Assembly (NCBI RefSeq): GCF_001039355.2
Contig: NW_019774014.1
Location: forward strand, 1-20,126
Direction of reading: 5' to 3'
Source of the DNA: Lingula anatina
Taxonomy: Eukaryota; Brachiopoda; Lingulata; Lingulida; Lingulidae
Length of the DNA stretch: 20,126 nucleotides
Shown here: positions 10,955 to 19,104 of the stretch, in pieces
How the letters are laid out: each line of letters begins with the position of its first letter
How positions within the stretch are numbered: the first letter of the stretch is position 1
Made by a program: the position numbers and the translations under genes
Notes under the pieces: generated by a model
Told to the model about the DNA's origin: nothing
Database searches by the model: none
The model's input: only the letters and a program-made list of their open reading frames with translations

Positions 10955-11129
10955 AATTGACCCCGCTCAGTTGAGTCTCATGCTGAATGCAATCAGATTT
11001 ACAAACCTCCTGGTGTTGAGTAGAGTATAGAAAAGCAGGCTATGTATTAATTGAGTAGACCAGAGTAAGGAACTTATATCTGTAAATCTGATTACATTCA
11101 TCAAGAATCTCCACTGAGCTGGGTTGATT
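10955..11129. repeat. long imperfect hairpin, copy A
   Basis: The left arm 10955-11003 and right arm 11081-11129 are inverted copies, with about 40 of 49 positions identical. The arms enclose a 77-nt loop. The core TGTAAATCTGATT(G/A)CATTC is shared. The copy continues into a conserved tail from about 11248 (GCTTCACAGCTATCCC...GCACCCTGCTTCT) that is also found in copy B. Confidence 0.75.
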
Positions 11130-11455
11130 TTAGCAGAATGATAGTTACAGTGAGAATGGGCCTTTCTTGATATATTTTCATTTAAAATTGTGCATGGTAT
11201 CAGTAAAATTGAATAGAGATCTAGGTGATTGTCATTTTTACTTATATGCTTCACAGCTATCCCATTAGCACCCTGCTTCTAGGCATCAGTGGGCTAATTC
11301 CTACGTGTGCTATACCTGCTATAGGCTGCCTTGTATCTGCATGTGTTCATGAGGTGTACAGTGCTATTCTATGGAATAAATAACAGGGGGTTATTGACGT
11401 GTTTTCATGTGTAATGTAAACAAAAAATACCAACTGTCTATGTAGACCAGTTAAA

Positions 11456-11600
11456 CACTGCAGGGACTCTTGCTGAGTGCAATCAGCTTAACAGATTGAC
11501 ATGCCTCTTCTTGCAGAATAAGTACATAAATGAATTTTTTGGAAACAAGAGGCGTGTCATTCAGTTTAGCTGATTGCTTTCTGCTAGAGTCTGTGCAGTG
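11456..11600. repeat. long imperfect hairpin, copy B
   Basis: The left arm 11456-11509 and right arm 11547-11600 pair with about 44 of 54 positions identical around a 37-nt loop. The core TTAGCTGATTGC is related to the core of copy A, and the tail from about 11661 (GCTTCAAAGCTATCCC, GCACCCTGCTTCT) matches copy A. The two units therefore arose by an old tandem duplication or from two insertions of the same fold-back element. Confidence 0.75.
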
Positions 11601-12386
11601 CTGGGTCAATCTATTTAGATCAGCGGTAAGGAATGGGAATGATCATCTTTTATTTGTTTGCTTCAAAGCTATCCCTTGCACCCTGCTTCTGTCCGTGTTA
11701 GTGGGTTTATTCCATGTGTGCTGTATCTACTGTAGCCATAACATTGCATGTGTTTATGTGTCCAGTGCTGTTTTGTAGTGTTACTCAATGGGTTTTAGCT
11801 TAATAACTGCATGAGTTCATAGTGTACAGTGAGGTATTGTAGTAAGTAGTGTTCAATAGGCATACTAATAGGCAGGTGAGAAAAAGTTGGTGTGAGTAGA
11901 CTGCAGAAACCTCTCCTAATACTGTACTTATTGATATAATTATAAAGTATATAAAAAGTGAAAAAATTGGATGATTCACAATATATTAATACTTAATTGC
12001 ACAAGTAATGTGTAGCACTGTATCAAAATCAGTACAATTGACTAATGCAGATGCTTTTGAACATTATAAATAATTTTTAATAATTACTATTTCCTTTCAA
12101 ATAGACAATTTAAATTTTTTAGAATTAATGAGATAAAAAATTGGATACAAAGTTTTCTAAAATTATGCAGGCCTATCTGATTGTTTAATTAATATGCATT
12201 TATACTGAGTATGCTAATGAAGTTGTTACTTGTAACACAAAGGAATGATATATTTCAGGTCTTGATAAATATCATGATAAATATACTGTATTCATCATAT
12301 GAAATAAATAATAACTCTATTTCAACCCGATTCCTTCTTTGTTATTTGAACTGAAATTCTCTGTTACAGTACATGATTTATCTGCC

Positions 12387-12442
12387 AAAATTAATTTTCC
12401 TAGGGTGGGGGTGGGGGGGGGGGGGGATTAAAATTAATTTTC
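12387..12442. repeat. G-run flanked by direct repeats
   Basis: A G-tract with two T interruptions at 12404-12426 lies between two identical copies of AAAATTAATTTTC (12387-12399 and 12430-12442). The run could form a G-quadruplex in single-stranded DNA. Confidence 0.7.
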
Positions 12443-12549
12443 TAATACTCACAAATCAATGAGTCCAATCTGACAATGACAGAAGAGAAAAAAAGAATAA
12501 AAATCCAGACAAAAGAAGAAGAGAAGCTAGAAAACACGGGATGGAAAAC

Positions 12550-12569
12550 TCTTGGAACTAACGTCGACC
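12550..12569 (-). repeat. right terminal inverted repeat
   Basis: Exact reverse complement of 4835-4854, 1.9 kb downstream of the stop codon of the MULE-ULP1 gene. Confidence 0.7.
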
Positions 12570-12578
12570 CCGGGATTT

Positions 12579-12700
12579 GCGAAGCTTTCGAGATGCGGGA
12601 TAGCGCAGGCGCTCAAAATAGCGATGCTTTCGAGATACGGGATAGCGCACGCTAGCCATGCTATAGCGCGTGCGCAACAAAGCGATCCTTTCGAGATTCC
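12579..12700. repeat. CpG-rich tandem repeat with GCGC palindromes
   Basis: Three diverged units begin GCGA(A/T)GCTTTCGAGAT at 12579, 12621 and (as GCGATCC) 12682. The first two continue CGGGATAGCGCA(G/C)GC. The second unit carries an extra inverted segment, GCGCACGCTAGC...GCTATAGCGCGTGCGC. It is far richer in CpG than its surroundings. AGCGCAGGCGCT and GCGCGTGCGCA resemble NRF1-type sites, so promoter activity is possible. Confidence 0.7.
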
Positions 12701-12713
12701 GAGCCCAGGACAA

Positions 12714-12947
12714 TTTTATTGTAATACAGAGCGCATGAATTGGAATATTGACTGGTTTTGTCTGTTAGGGAAAGAGTGGGGTAAGGATAATACATGCCCA
12801 CATGTGGTTTCGTCGCTAAGAAATGAGGGAGAGGGCTTACTTTGCCCCAGTGGATTCGCCAATGGTACGGTCAGAAAAAGCTGTGCTGGTACAGTTGTTG
12901 GAAATCGGACGCCTATGAATAGAATGCCCGGCAGACATTTGAATTAA
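12714..12947 (+). CDS. dubious open frame, unknown
   Basis: An open frame runs from the CpG-rich repeat to a TAA at 12945-12947. Its first ~50 codons only translate the tandem repeat. The remainder, with Met codons from about 12735, is less AT-rich than the flanks but has no domain I recognise. AATAAA occurs about 30 bp after the stop. It could be a small gene or a last exon, but nothing beyond the open frame supports that. Confidence 0.15.
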   Translation, partial: FYCNTERMNWNIDWFCLLGKEWGKDNTCPHVVSSLRNEGEGLLCPSGFANGTVRKSCAGTVVGNRTPMNRMPGRHLN

Positions 12948-13237
12948 CATCGTAGCTACAGGTATTCACAGCTTATATAAATAAACAAATGTTTTGTAAT
13001 ACATTTGTTACATTTAATATTCGAATAAAAATCAGAACCAACTATGCAAGTCTATTACAAAATTTTCTTTGTACGTTTATTATATTTCTATTACAACATA
13101 CCCACTTATCAAAAAGGTTTTTTACGCCTCCAATTGCATGTGCTTTCGTTTACAAATGATCACATCAGACCTGTTAACCGTCTCTAATATTTTTATTGCA
13201 GACACTGTAATCAACATGGGCTAAGGTACATAAAACA

Positions 13238-13687
13238 AAATACCAGTGTGAAAATCCATATCTTATACCACATTGCAGATTTAGATTATACATGGTCATC
13301 TTATCTGATATTCTATATTGATTTCCAGAGAGGTAAAAATATTCATTTAGTGATAAGACCCCGCCAACTATCACCAAATTTATGTACATTATCAACAAGA
13401 GCATATATTTTATCCGCATCAGACTGCGTTATTTAGAAGCTAATGTCTAAGTGCTGCATGTGTCTCCTTCAGAAATAATTACAAGTCTGTTTAATGAAAT
13501 GTTACCCCATAATTCCTTAAGAGCTGGACAGAATGTCCCTAATATCAGACATTTGACCTCTGCACTGCGTAATCCTTTGTAATATTTACACCAAAGGCGA
13601 ATGAAATGTTCATAGAGAACTGCCTAATATCTCCATTTTAAAATAGAATCTAGTAAAAAATGCAAGTACACACACTGAACAATAGAA
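13238..13687. repeat. duplicated block, copy 1 (likely assembly artefact)
   Basis: Near-identical to 13691-14160, with a few substitutions and a 20-bp stretch (GTAGACGGCGAGACATATAT) missing from this copy. It ends exactly at the single N at 13688. In the second copy the minus frame over about 13893-14093 contains CPALKELW, loosely like the C-terminal part of a LINE reverse transcriptase. That link is weak. Confidence 0.85.
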
Positions 13688-13688
13688 N
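13688..13688. other. ambiguous base N at a duplication junction
   Basis: A single N separates the two near-identical blocks. Copy 1 stops immediately before it and copy 2 begins three bases after it, as expected of two overlapping contigs placed end to end. Confidence 0.9.
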
Positions 13689-13690
13689 TA

Positions 13691-14160
13691 AAATACCAGT
13701 GTGAAAATCCATATCTTATACCACATTGCAGATTTAGATTATTCATGCCCATCTTATCTGATATTCTATATTGATTTCCGGAGAGGTAAAAATATTCATT
13801 TAGTGATAAGACCCCGCCAACTATCACCAAATTTATGTACATTATCAACAAGAGCATATATTTTATCCACATCAGACTGCGTTATTTAGAAGCTAATGTC
13901 TAAGTGCTGCATGTATCTCCTGTAGACGGCGAGACATATATTCAGAAATAATTACAAGTCTGTTTAATGAAATGTTACCCCATAATTCCTTAAGAGCTGG
14001 ACAGAATGTCCCTAATATCAGACATTTGACCTCTGCACTGCGTAATCCTTTGTAATATTTACACCAAAGGCGAATGAAATGTTCATAGAGCACTGCCTAA
14101 TATCTCCATTTTAAAATAGAATCTAGTAAAAAATGCAAGTACACACACTGAACAATAGCA
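13691..14160. repeat. duplicated block, copy 2
   Basis: Second copy of the block at 13238-13687. It holds the 20-bp segment absent from copy 1 and runs on into the left terminus of the Tc1-like relic. Copy 1 stops inside that same terminus. Confidence 0.85.
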
Positions 14161-14163
14161 GTG

Positions 14164-14196
14164 TCTCCCCTACTGCACCAATACTATGGGGGAGAT
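14164..14196. repeat. short hairpin TCTCCCC...GGGGGAGA
   Basis: A 7-bp stem around an 18-nt loop just inside the left terminus of the Tc1-like element. It is probably part of its subterminal sequence. Confidence 0.5.
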
Positions 14197-14299
14197 AAAT
14201 GACTGTGGAATATTATGCTCCTGGTATCATTTTATTAACATCAAATTTCACAAAAAAAAATCACAAAATGAGAACCAAGTATACATTCTACCAAAATAT

Positions 14300-15382
14300 G
14301 CACTTTCAGGTCCAGTACCTTGTGGCATAGCCAAGTGACCTAATAATAGGTGCCAGCCTACGAGGCAAGGATTCATATAATTGTCTGATGAGTTCAGGGA
14401 TTATGCTGGCCCAAGCGTGAAACACTGAATATAACTATTTTCTATATAATATAACTTTTATTCCCTTCTGGTTAGACGGACATTTGTCAAAAGTTTTGAC
14501 ATATCATTCCACACATTTTCTATTACAGGTATGTTTGCATCTGGTCGTGCATCCGGACTCTGGGCAGACCACATCACCTGCGAATGTCCTGTTGTTCAAA
14601 CCAATCATCAACTGCTCTGGGCCTGTGACAAGGAGCATTGTCACCCTGGTGAACAAATGGATAACTCCTGTCACCAAACATGTTAGTAATAGATGGTAGC
14701 AAGCCTGACTCCAAAACATCGATATATTTCTAGTGATTCATGTTTCCATCAACCACTACCAATTCGCCTACGCAATGGATGCTGATGCAGCCCCACACCA
14801 TGATAAATATGCTGCTCCGGGTTCAAAAATTCAGTGCATGTGCTTCAAATGCTTTACCAGCAGTTCGCTAGCATCGTACCCATCTGTCATCAGAGGTCAG
14901 ACCAAAGCGAAACCCACCAGAAAAAAATATATAGGACCAATTGCCATGGACTGTCCAGTTCCAGATCCTGTTGACCCTAGTTCACTCTACCTTGCCTGTT
15001 TTGTAACGATATAAGAGTTTTTTTGTCTTGCTACCCTGTTATACACTCTCTGAGCATTTAACCGACGCCTAGTAATTTTCACAGACACATTCTTATGTGT
15101 AAAATTGTTCCACTGTCTTGTCAACTGACAAGCAGTGTCCAACTTTGACAACCTGGACATCAAAATCAGTCGTCGGTCTTCACCACCAGTAGTTTTTCTT
15201 GGACAACCCATCAGAGGCAATTTGTCTCTTGATCCAGTGTTTCCATACCGAGACCAGACCCTCTGCACGATTCTGACTGAACAATTCAATTGTGTCGATA
15301 TTCTGACATTGCCTATATTCCGTCTCTTCAGGTTAAAAACTTGACGCATATAACCGTTATGTAATTGCCTGTATCTTGCCAT
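14300..15382 (-). pseudogene. Tc1-like transposase pseudogene
   Basis: On the minus strand the N-terminal part is open from MARYRQLHNG (15382) to about 14987 and has the paired-type helix-turn-helix pattern (IGNVRISTQLNCSVRIVQRV, then CPRKTT). Past a stop and frame changes the catalytic part follows: FSGGFRF, where FSDESRF is usual so the first Asp is lost; IMVWGCISIH; HQGDNAPCH with the second Asp kept; and IENVWNDM. The C-terminal part LYESLPRRLAPIIRSLGYAT ends near 14310. Several stop codons and at least two frameshifts make it non-functional. Tc1 family membership is clear from motif order and spacing. Confidence 0.8.
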
Positions 15383-15569
15383 ACTGGAGGAAGACAGGAA
15401 TAATATTTGCTGTACATGTACAAGACCAACAATACAATTCCATGGTATAGCGGTTTCATACTCATTAGTCACATTATAAGTAGACCAGACATTATAAGTA
15501 CCGAAGATCTGCCTACTTTTATTACTCTGATTTAGGGGGTGACACTTCTATTGTCCAGTGTGTGTACTT

Positions 15570-15643
15570 CGTTTGCGGGCTCTCTGTGCATGAAACCATC
15601 GACAGTTGTCTTTAGTTTTGGTCTTGGACTGACTCTTCTTCAC
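15570..15643 (-). CDS. possible exon fragment beside the Tc1 insertion
   Basis: On the minus strand the acceptor TTGTTTTCTAG is followed by an open, basic stretch ending DNCRWFHAQRARKR, right where the Tc1-like element begins. WF-x-x-x-R-A-R-K-R resembles homeodomain helix 3 (WFxNRRxKxR), but the invariant Asn is Ala. The match is short and may be chance. Confidence 0.15.
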
Positions 15644-16490
15644 CTAGAAAACAAACAATTACCAGGTGATACGACAGCAGCAAGAAAATTGTTCTTTACA
15701 ACAACATGTTTCTTCAAAATATTGAGTTTTATAGAATTAATTAATTTTTTTTTCAGTTCAGATTTATTTGAATATTATTTCATATTATCTTACAGCCAAG
15801 AGACACCTCTGTGGATGAAATATTCTATTCATGTAGCCAAATAATCACACCAACACAACAAAGCTCAGCTTTTTGCTCAAAGGTAAATAGCATAAAGTCC
15901 ATATGACTGAAAATTGTCATTTATTAATGACGAAGAATAATGAGATATAACCTTACAAAAATGGGGGATTATCATACACCCCATGCTATATAAATGTCAT
16001 AATATAAATAATAATAATAATATAGTTTAATGGGTGCAACCAAGATTAATTCAGAATAAAATAGATATGAAACCACAATAGTTATTGGCGCAGAAATAGA
16101 GACTCTGGTTAGTGAAAAAAGAAAAAAATAGAGAAAAACACAAGGACTAAGGGGGGTGATGGGGGAAGGTGGAATGTGTCCAAATTAAAATGAAATAACG
16201 AAGCAAGTAATCTTCCAGTGTAGCTGCTTAAACTGCACTACGTAACAATGCGGGTAAATATCAAGCAGCTAAAAAGCTGGATGACTTAAATCTCACTGAT
16301 GTAGACATTCCCTACATAAACACAATTATCTAAATTGCTGTTTTATGTAGCCAAATGATCATTAGCACAACGCAGCTCTGTTTTTGCTCAAAGGCAAATG
16401 AGGTAAAGTGCATATGACTGAAAATTATCATTTTTAATAGTAAAAAAATAATAAGATCCTTAACACATCAAAGTAAGTTACAATCTGGGA
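15644..16490. other. AT-rich stretch with a dispersed direct repeat
   Basis: No gene is recognised. About 110 bp beginning ATGTAGCCAAAT at 15831 recurs, diverged, at 16345; both contain TTTTTGCTCAAAGG and CATATGACTGAAAATT. An AAT-type microsatellite lies near 16005-16022 and a G-rich patch near 16149-16172. Confidence 0.6.
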
Positions 16491-16495
16491 ATCGC

Positions 16496-16720
16496 ATGAC
16501 TAGGGGGCACATAAGGAGTAATTTAAGGTTGCACAATGAGATTTCTGGTTCGAACAGAGTACCTCGAATAGCAGATAACTTAATGAAACAAGGGAGTAAG
16601 CAGTTACCTTGGTCATCAAAATCACCATACTTGAACCACATGGACAATAAGTGGGTGGGTCATTACTCGCCCAATCAACCATATCCCACAACAAAACTGA
16701 ACCAAATTAGACACGTTTGA
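16496..16720 (+). pseudogene. second Tc1-like transposase relic (C-terminal catalytic part)
   Basis: The plus frame encodes VPRIADNLMKQG followed by LPWSSKSPYLNHMDNKW. This is clearly related to the Tc1 motif LPWPSKSPDLNPIENLWD, with the third catalytic acidic region altered (D to Y and E to D), and then a PNQPYPTTKLNQIR tail. The upstream part is missing or unrecognisable. It is a different copy, on the opposite strand, from the 14137-15569 element. Confidence 0.6.
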
Positions 16721-16813
16721 CCGATGCCTGATATTTTATTTCAGATTAAACCCTAAAAGCCTATCCAAGGTTTCATTTGTATTGAATATATTTCGATGAG
16801 ATAAAATAAACAA

Positions 16814-16868
16814 AAGTGGTCAGAGTAAAGGTTGTTTACGTTAAACAAGTGGTCAGACTAAAGGTTTT
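16814..16868. repeat. 33-bp tandem repeat, two copies
   Basis: AAGTGGTCAGA(G/C)TAAAGGTT occurs at 16814 and again 33 bp later at 16847. Confidence 0.8.
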
Positions 16869-16879
16869 TACTGCGTTAA

Positions 16880-17113
16880 TGGAAATGTTTATCCATGTGC
16901 ATAACACAAGAAAAATCAACCTGACACTTCTTGGAATTTTGAGGTCCAATGAAACAGATATCATCTAGTATACAGGACATGGCCGAATCATGAAATCTCT
17001 CCAACATAATCCATTGCATAGCTTTACTCATAGATTAAAAAATCTGGCACGAACAACTTGCACCTATTGGCAAACATTTCTCATAATAAAACAGATCATT
17101 CCAGGAAAAACCC
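16880..17113 (-). pseudogene. DIRS-like reverse transcriptase relic, C-terminal part
   Basis: The minus strand encodes GFSWNDLFYYEKCLPIGAS, CQIF, a stop, then AMQWIMLERFHDS and CILDDICFIGPQ. This is the order seen in DIRS/Ngaro-type reverse transcriptases, with the catalytic LDD box at about 16957-16971. An in-frame stop after CQIF and another near 16880 show decay. It continues the relic that ends at 18305, from which it is separated by a TTAA insertion. Confidence 0.7.
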
Positions 17114-17117
17114 TTAA

Positions 17118-17676
17118 AGGCCCAAGACATGTTTTTCTTGCATGAAAAGTTTAATACCTAGGTAATAGGGTTGTAATAAGCATATTTATCAATAAATGTT
17201 GAAAAAAATGTTTTGGGCAACATTGACCTAGTTTTTGGTTATGTTCCACCGGTGACCCACTGGGCTTTAGAGGTAAACAAATGACTAAGTTTCAAGATAT
17301 CACAAACCTCTTTTTATTACAATAACAACATAAAAAATAAATTTAAACCTGGAAGCGTAGCTAACAACTGTATAAAACATTTCTGTGTGGTTTAAGACTA
17401 TTGTATTTATAATGAAAAGGCAGAATATTGAAATTATTATTTACCTTGAGATGACAATACAGACACATAAAAACCCACTAGACAATAGCATTAACTCCTT
17501 CTTATGGAGGCAGACATATCTGAGTGAAGTGAAGGATAATGATCTAGTTTCTAATTGGTCAACAAGGATAAACTAGTACATAAGGAATAGAAAATGGCAA
17601 AATGAAGTGGATTCATTTTGTGTGGTGTGGGTGGGGACGTGTCAAATGTGTAGGTCACAGGTGACCCACTGGCCCT
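17118..17676. mobile_element. ~559-bp non-autonomous element with TTAA target site
   Basis: The element is flanked by TTAA (17114-17117 and 17677-17680). Its ends are short inverted repeats: it begins AGGCCCAAGACATG, and the reverse complement of its right end reads AGGCCCAGTGGGTC in the second copy (18300). The flanks read CCC-TTAA and TTAA-GGG, so the empty site was CCCTTAAGGG inside the DIRS-like relic. An internal copy of the right end, GGTGACCCACTGGGC, lies near 17250. TTAA targets are typical of piggyBac-type elements, but no transposase is present. Confidence 0.6.
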
Positions 17677-17806
17677 TTAAGGGATGGACGCAGTTGATAA
17701 TTGGTAAAATGTGGAAAACATCTTGAATATAAGATATACCTAAAAGAGCACCACGAACAAAATGTTGGACATGTGCGATAACAGCATCAATGAAGTTGCA
17801 CTGTGC
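17188..17806. repeat. duplicated block, copy 1 (likely assembly artefact)
   Basis: Near-identical to 17810-18430 (offset 622-624 bp), covering most of the TTAA element and about 125 bp of the DIRS-like relic. It ends exactly at the N at 17807. Confidence 0.85.
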
Positions 17807-17807
17807 N
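17807..17807. other. ambiguous base N at the second duplication junction
   Basis: Same arrangement as at 13688: a near-identical block ends at the N and restarts just after it. Confidence 0.9.
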
Positions 17808-17809
17808 AG

Positions 17810-18430
17810 ATCAATAAATGTTGAAAAAAATGTTTTGGGCAACATTGACCTAGTTTTTGGTTATGTTCCACCGGTGACCCACTGGGCTTTAGAGGTAAGC
17901 AAATGACTAAGTTTCAAGAAATCACAAACCTCTTTTTATTACAATAACAACATAAAAATAATTAATTTAAACCTGGAAGCGTAGCTAACAACTGTATAAA
18001 ACATTTCTGTGTGGTTTAAGACTATTGTATTTATAATGAAAAGGCAGAATATTGAAATTATTATTTACCTTGAGATGACAATACAGAAACATAAAAACCC
18101 ACTAGACAATAGCATTAACTCCTTCTTATGGAGGCAGACATATTTGAGTGAAGTGAAGGATAATGATCTAGTTTCTAATTGGTCAACAAGGATAAACTAG
18201 TACATAAGGAATAGGAAATGGCAAAATGAAGTGGATTCATTATGTGTGGTGTGGGTGGGGACGTGTCAAACGTGTAGGTCACAGGTGACCCACTGGGCCT
18301 TTAAGGGATGGACGCAGTTGATAATCGGTAAAATGTGGAAAACATCTTGAATATAAGATAAACCTAAAAGAGCACCACGAACAAAATGTTGGACATGTGC
18401 GATAACAGCATCAATGAAGTCGTACTGTGC
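17810..18430. repeat. duplicated block, copy 2
   Basis: Second copy of 17188-17806. It lacks the left end of the TTAA element but continues into the 5' part of the DIRS-like relic at its right side. The two copies together rebuild a single locus. Confidence 0.85.
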
Positions 18431-18899
18431 CACAGAGAACTCTTTTGGAATGTTAGAATCAACCAAGACCAGGTTGGGATAAAAAAAAAAAAAGATTGTA
18501 AATTACACGAGTTTTGTGAAGATCAGATTTAGGGACAACATGTAACATTGAATATTTGAAATCTGTAAGATGGAGACTAAATTGTGCCAGCAATCCGCCC
18601 AAAGGATAACCTGATTCATTGTAGTCCCAAATCACTTCAGGAGGAGTAAGTACTGATAAATGAATGTGAGGTGCGTGAATGCTAGGAGTTGTGGTGCAAT
18701 TTAGGTGGAAACACATAGAAATAACATTGATGAGAAAAATAACCTTATGAAGATCATAACCTTGAAGTTCCAGCTTTAGTTGGGAATGATTTATTGAAGT
18801 TGGGAAACAATTTTGTAGGTGGGGTCTGCAACTGGGTGGGAGATTTGAGACATTTGATAAAAGGATGAGATCTTCAGCAGGACTGGCAGCATTGTTTGT
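18305..18899 (-). pseudogene. DIRS-like retroelement reverse transcriptase relic, N-terminal part
   Basis: The minus strand encodes LELQGYDLHK, TTTPSIHAPHIH, PPEVIWDYNESGYPLGG, MLHVVPKSDLHKTRVIYNL, then after a frame change IPKEFSVAQYDFIDAVIAHV and SYIQDVFHILPI. This order is that of DIRS/Ngaro-type tyrosine-recombinase retrotransposons. The first catalytic Asp (usual pattern DIQDAF) is Tyr, so the enzyme is dead. The frame is broken near the poly-A/T run at 18480-18493. The relic stops at the TTAA at 18301-18304 and resumes at 17113. Confidence 0.75.
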
Positions 18900-18954
18900 A
18901 CCTTAACACGTTCCAGGTTCGTTGTTTTTGCTTACTTTTGATCTCGAGTCTTTA

Positions 18955-19104
18955 TTATTCGGCCGAATACACCTCGGGAAGATGCGACTCTTTTTGCTTA
19001 CCTGGAGATATGTTGAAGAAAACTTTCTTTCGTAAGCTGGTAACTATCTCTGGTGCCTGTTTGTTGCCCTCTATTGTTTGCTTTTGAGAGATCGCGTGAT
19101 TGAC
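18955..19104 (-). CDS. caspase terminal exon
   Basis: Acceptor TTTCACCAG|GTC, then exactly 50 codons including the stop. After the conserved RKKVFF there are 19 further residues. An alternative donor CCAG|GTAAGC at about 19002 could splice the end elsewhere. An AATAAA overlaps the region of the stop codon (minus strand GAATAATAAAG), which would be unusually close for a polyadenylation signal. Confidence 0.7.
   Translation of the reverse strand, partial: VNHAISQKQTIEGNKQAPEIVTSLRKKVFFNISPGKQKESHLPEVYSAE

Larger units (their letters stand above)
10652..12549. other. non-coding 3' region of the element
   Basis: No coding exon is recognised between the stop codon and the right inverted repeat. 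A variant poly-A signal ATTAAA occurs at 10720-10725 and AATAAA at 11375-11380, either of which could end the transcript. The stretch holds two diverged copies of a hairpin-forming repeat (10955-11385 and 11456-11790) and a G-run at 12404-12426. Confidence 0.6.
4835..12569 (+). mobile_element. candidate autonomous MULE-type transposon carrying a ULP1 protease
   Basis: Seen: GGTCGACGTTAGTTCCAAGA at 4835-4854 recurs as its exact reverse complement at 12550-12569. These perfect 20-bp inverted repeats enclose a gene with a MULE-family DDE transposase. A chance perfect 20-mer inverted pair in 20 kb is very unlikely. The left repeat lies 112 bp upstream of the start codon, outside the TATA box, and the right one 1.9 kb past the stop. 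Known: Mutator-superfamily elements have terminal inverted repeats and usually 8-11 bp target duplications. Odd: no target duplication is visible at these edges, and a TTTGTTGC outside the left repeat reappears about 100 bp outside the right one, so the true right end may be further out or disturbed. A degenerate or domesticated element is the alternative. Confidence 0.6.
14137..15569 (-). mobile_element. decayed Tc1/mariner-like transposon
   Basis: The termini are inverted copies. The left end reads AAGTACACACACTG then AACAATAG (14137-14171). The reverse complement of the right end reads AAGTACACACACTG then GACAATAG (15535-15569). TA dinucleotides at 14140-14141 and 15565-15566 are probable target sites. 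Between them lies a broken transposase on the minus strand. The length, about 1.4 kb, is normal for the family. Confidence 0.75.

Noticed and set aside
17385-18200. Twin 63-residue open frames on the plus strand
   Set aside because: They lie in the TTAA element and occur twice only because the block is duplicated around the N; no protein family is recognisable.
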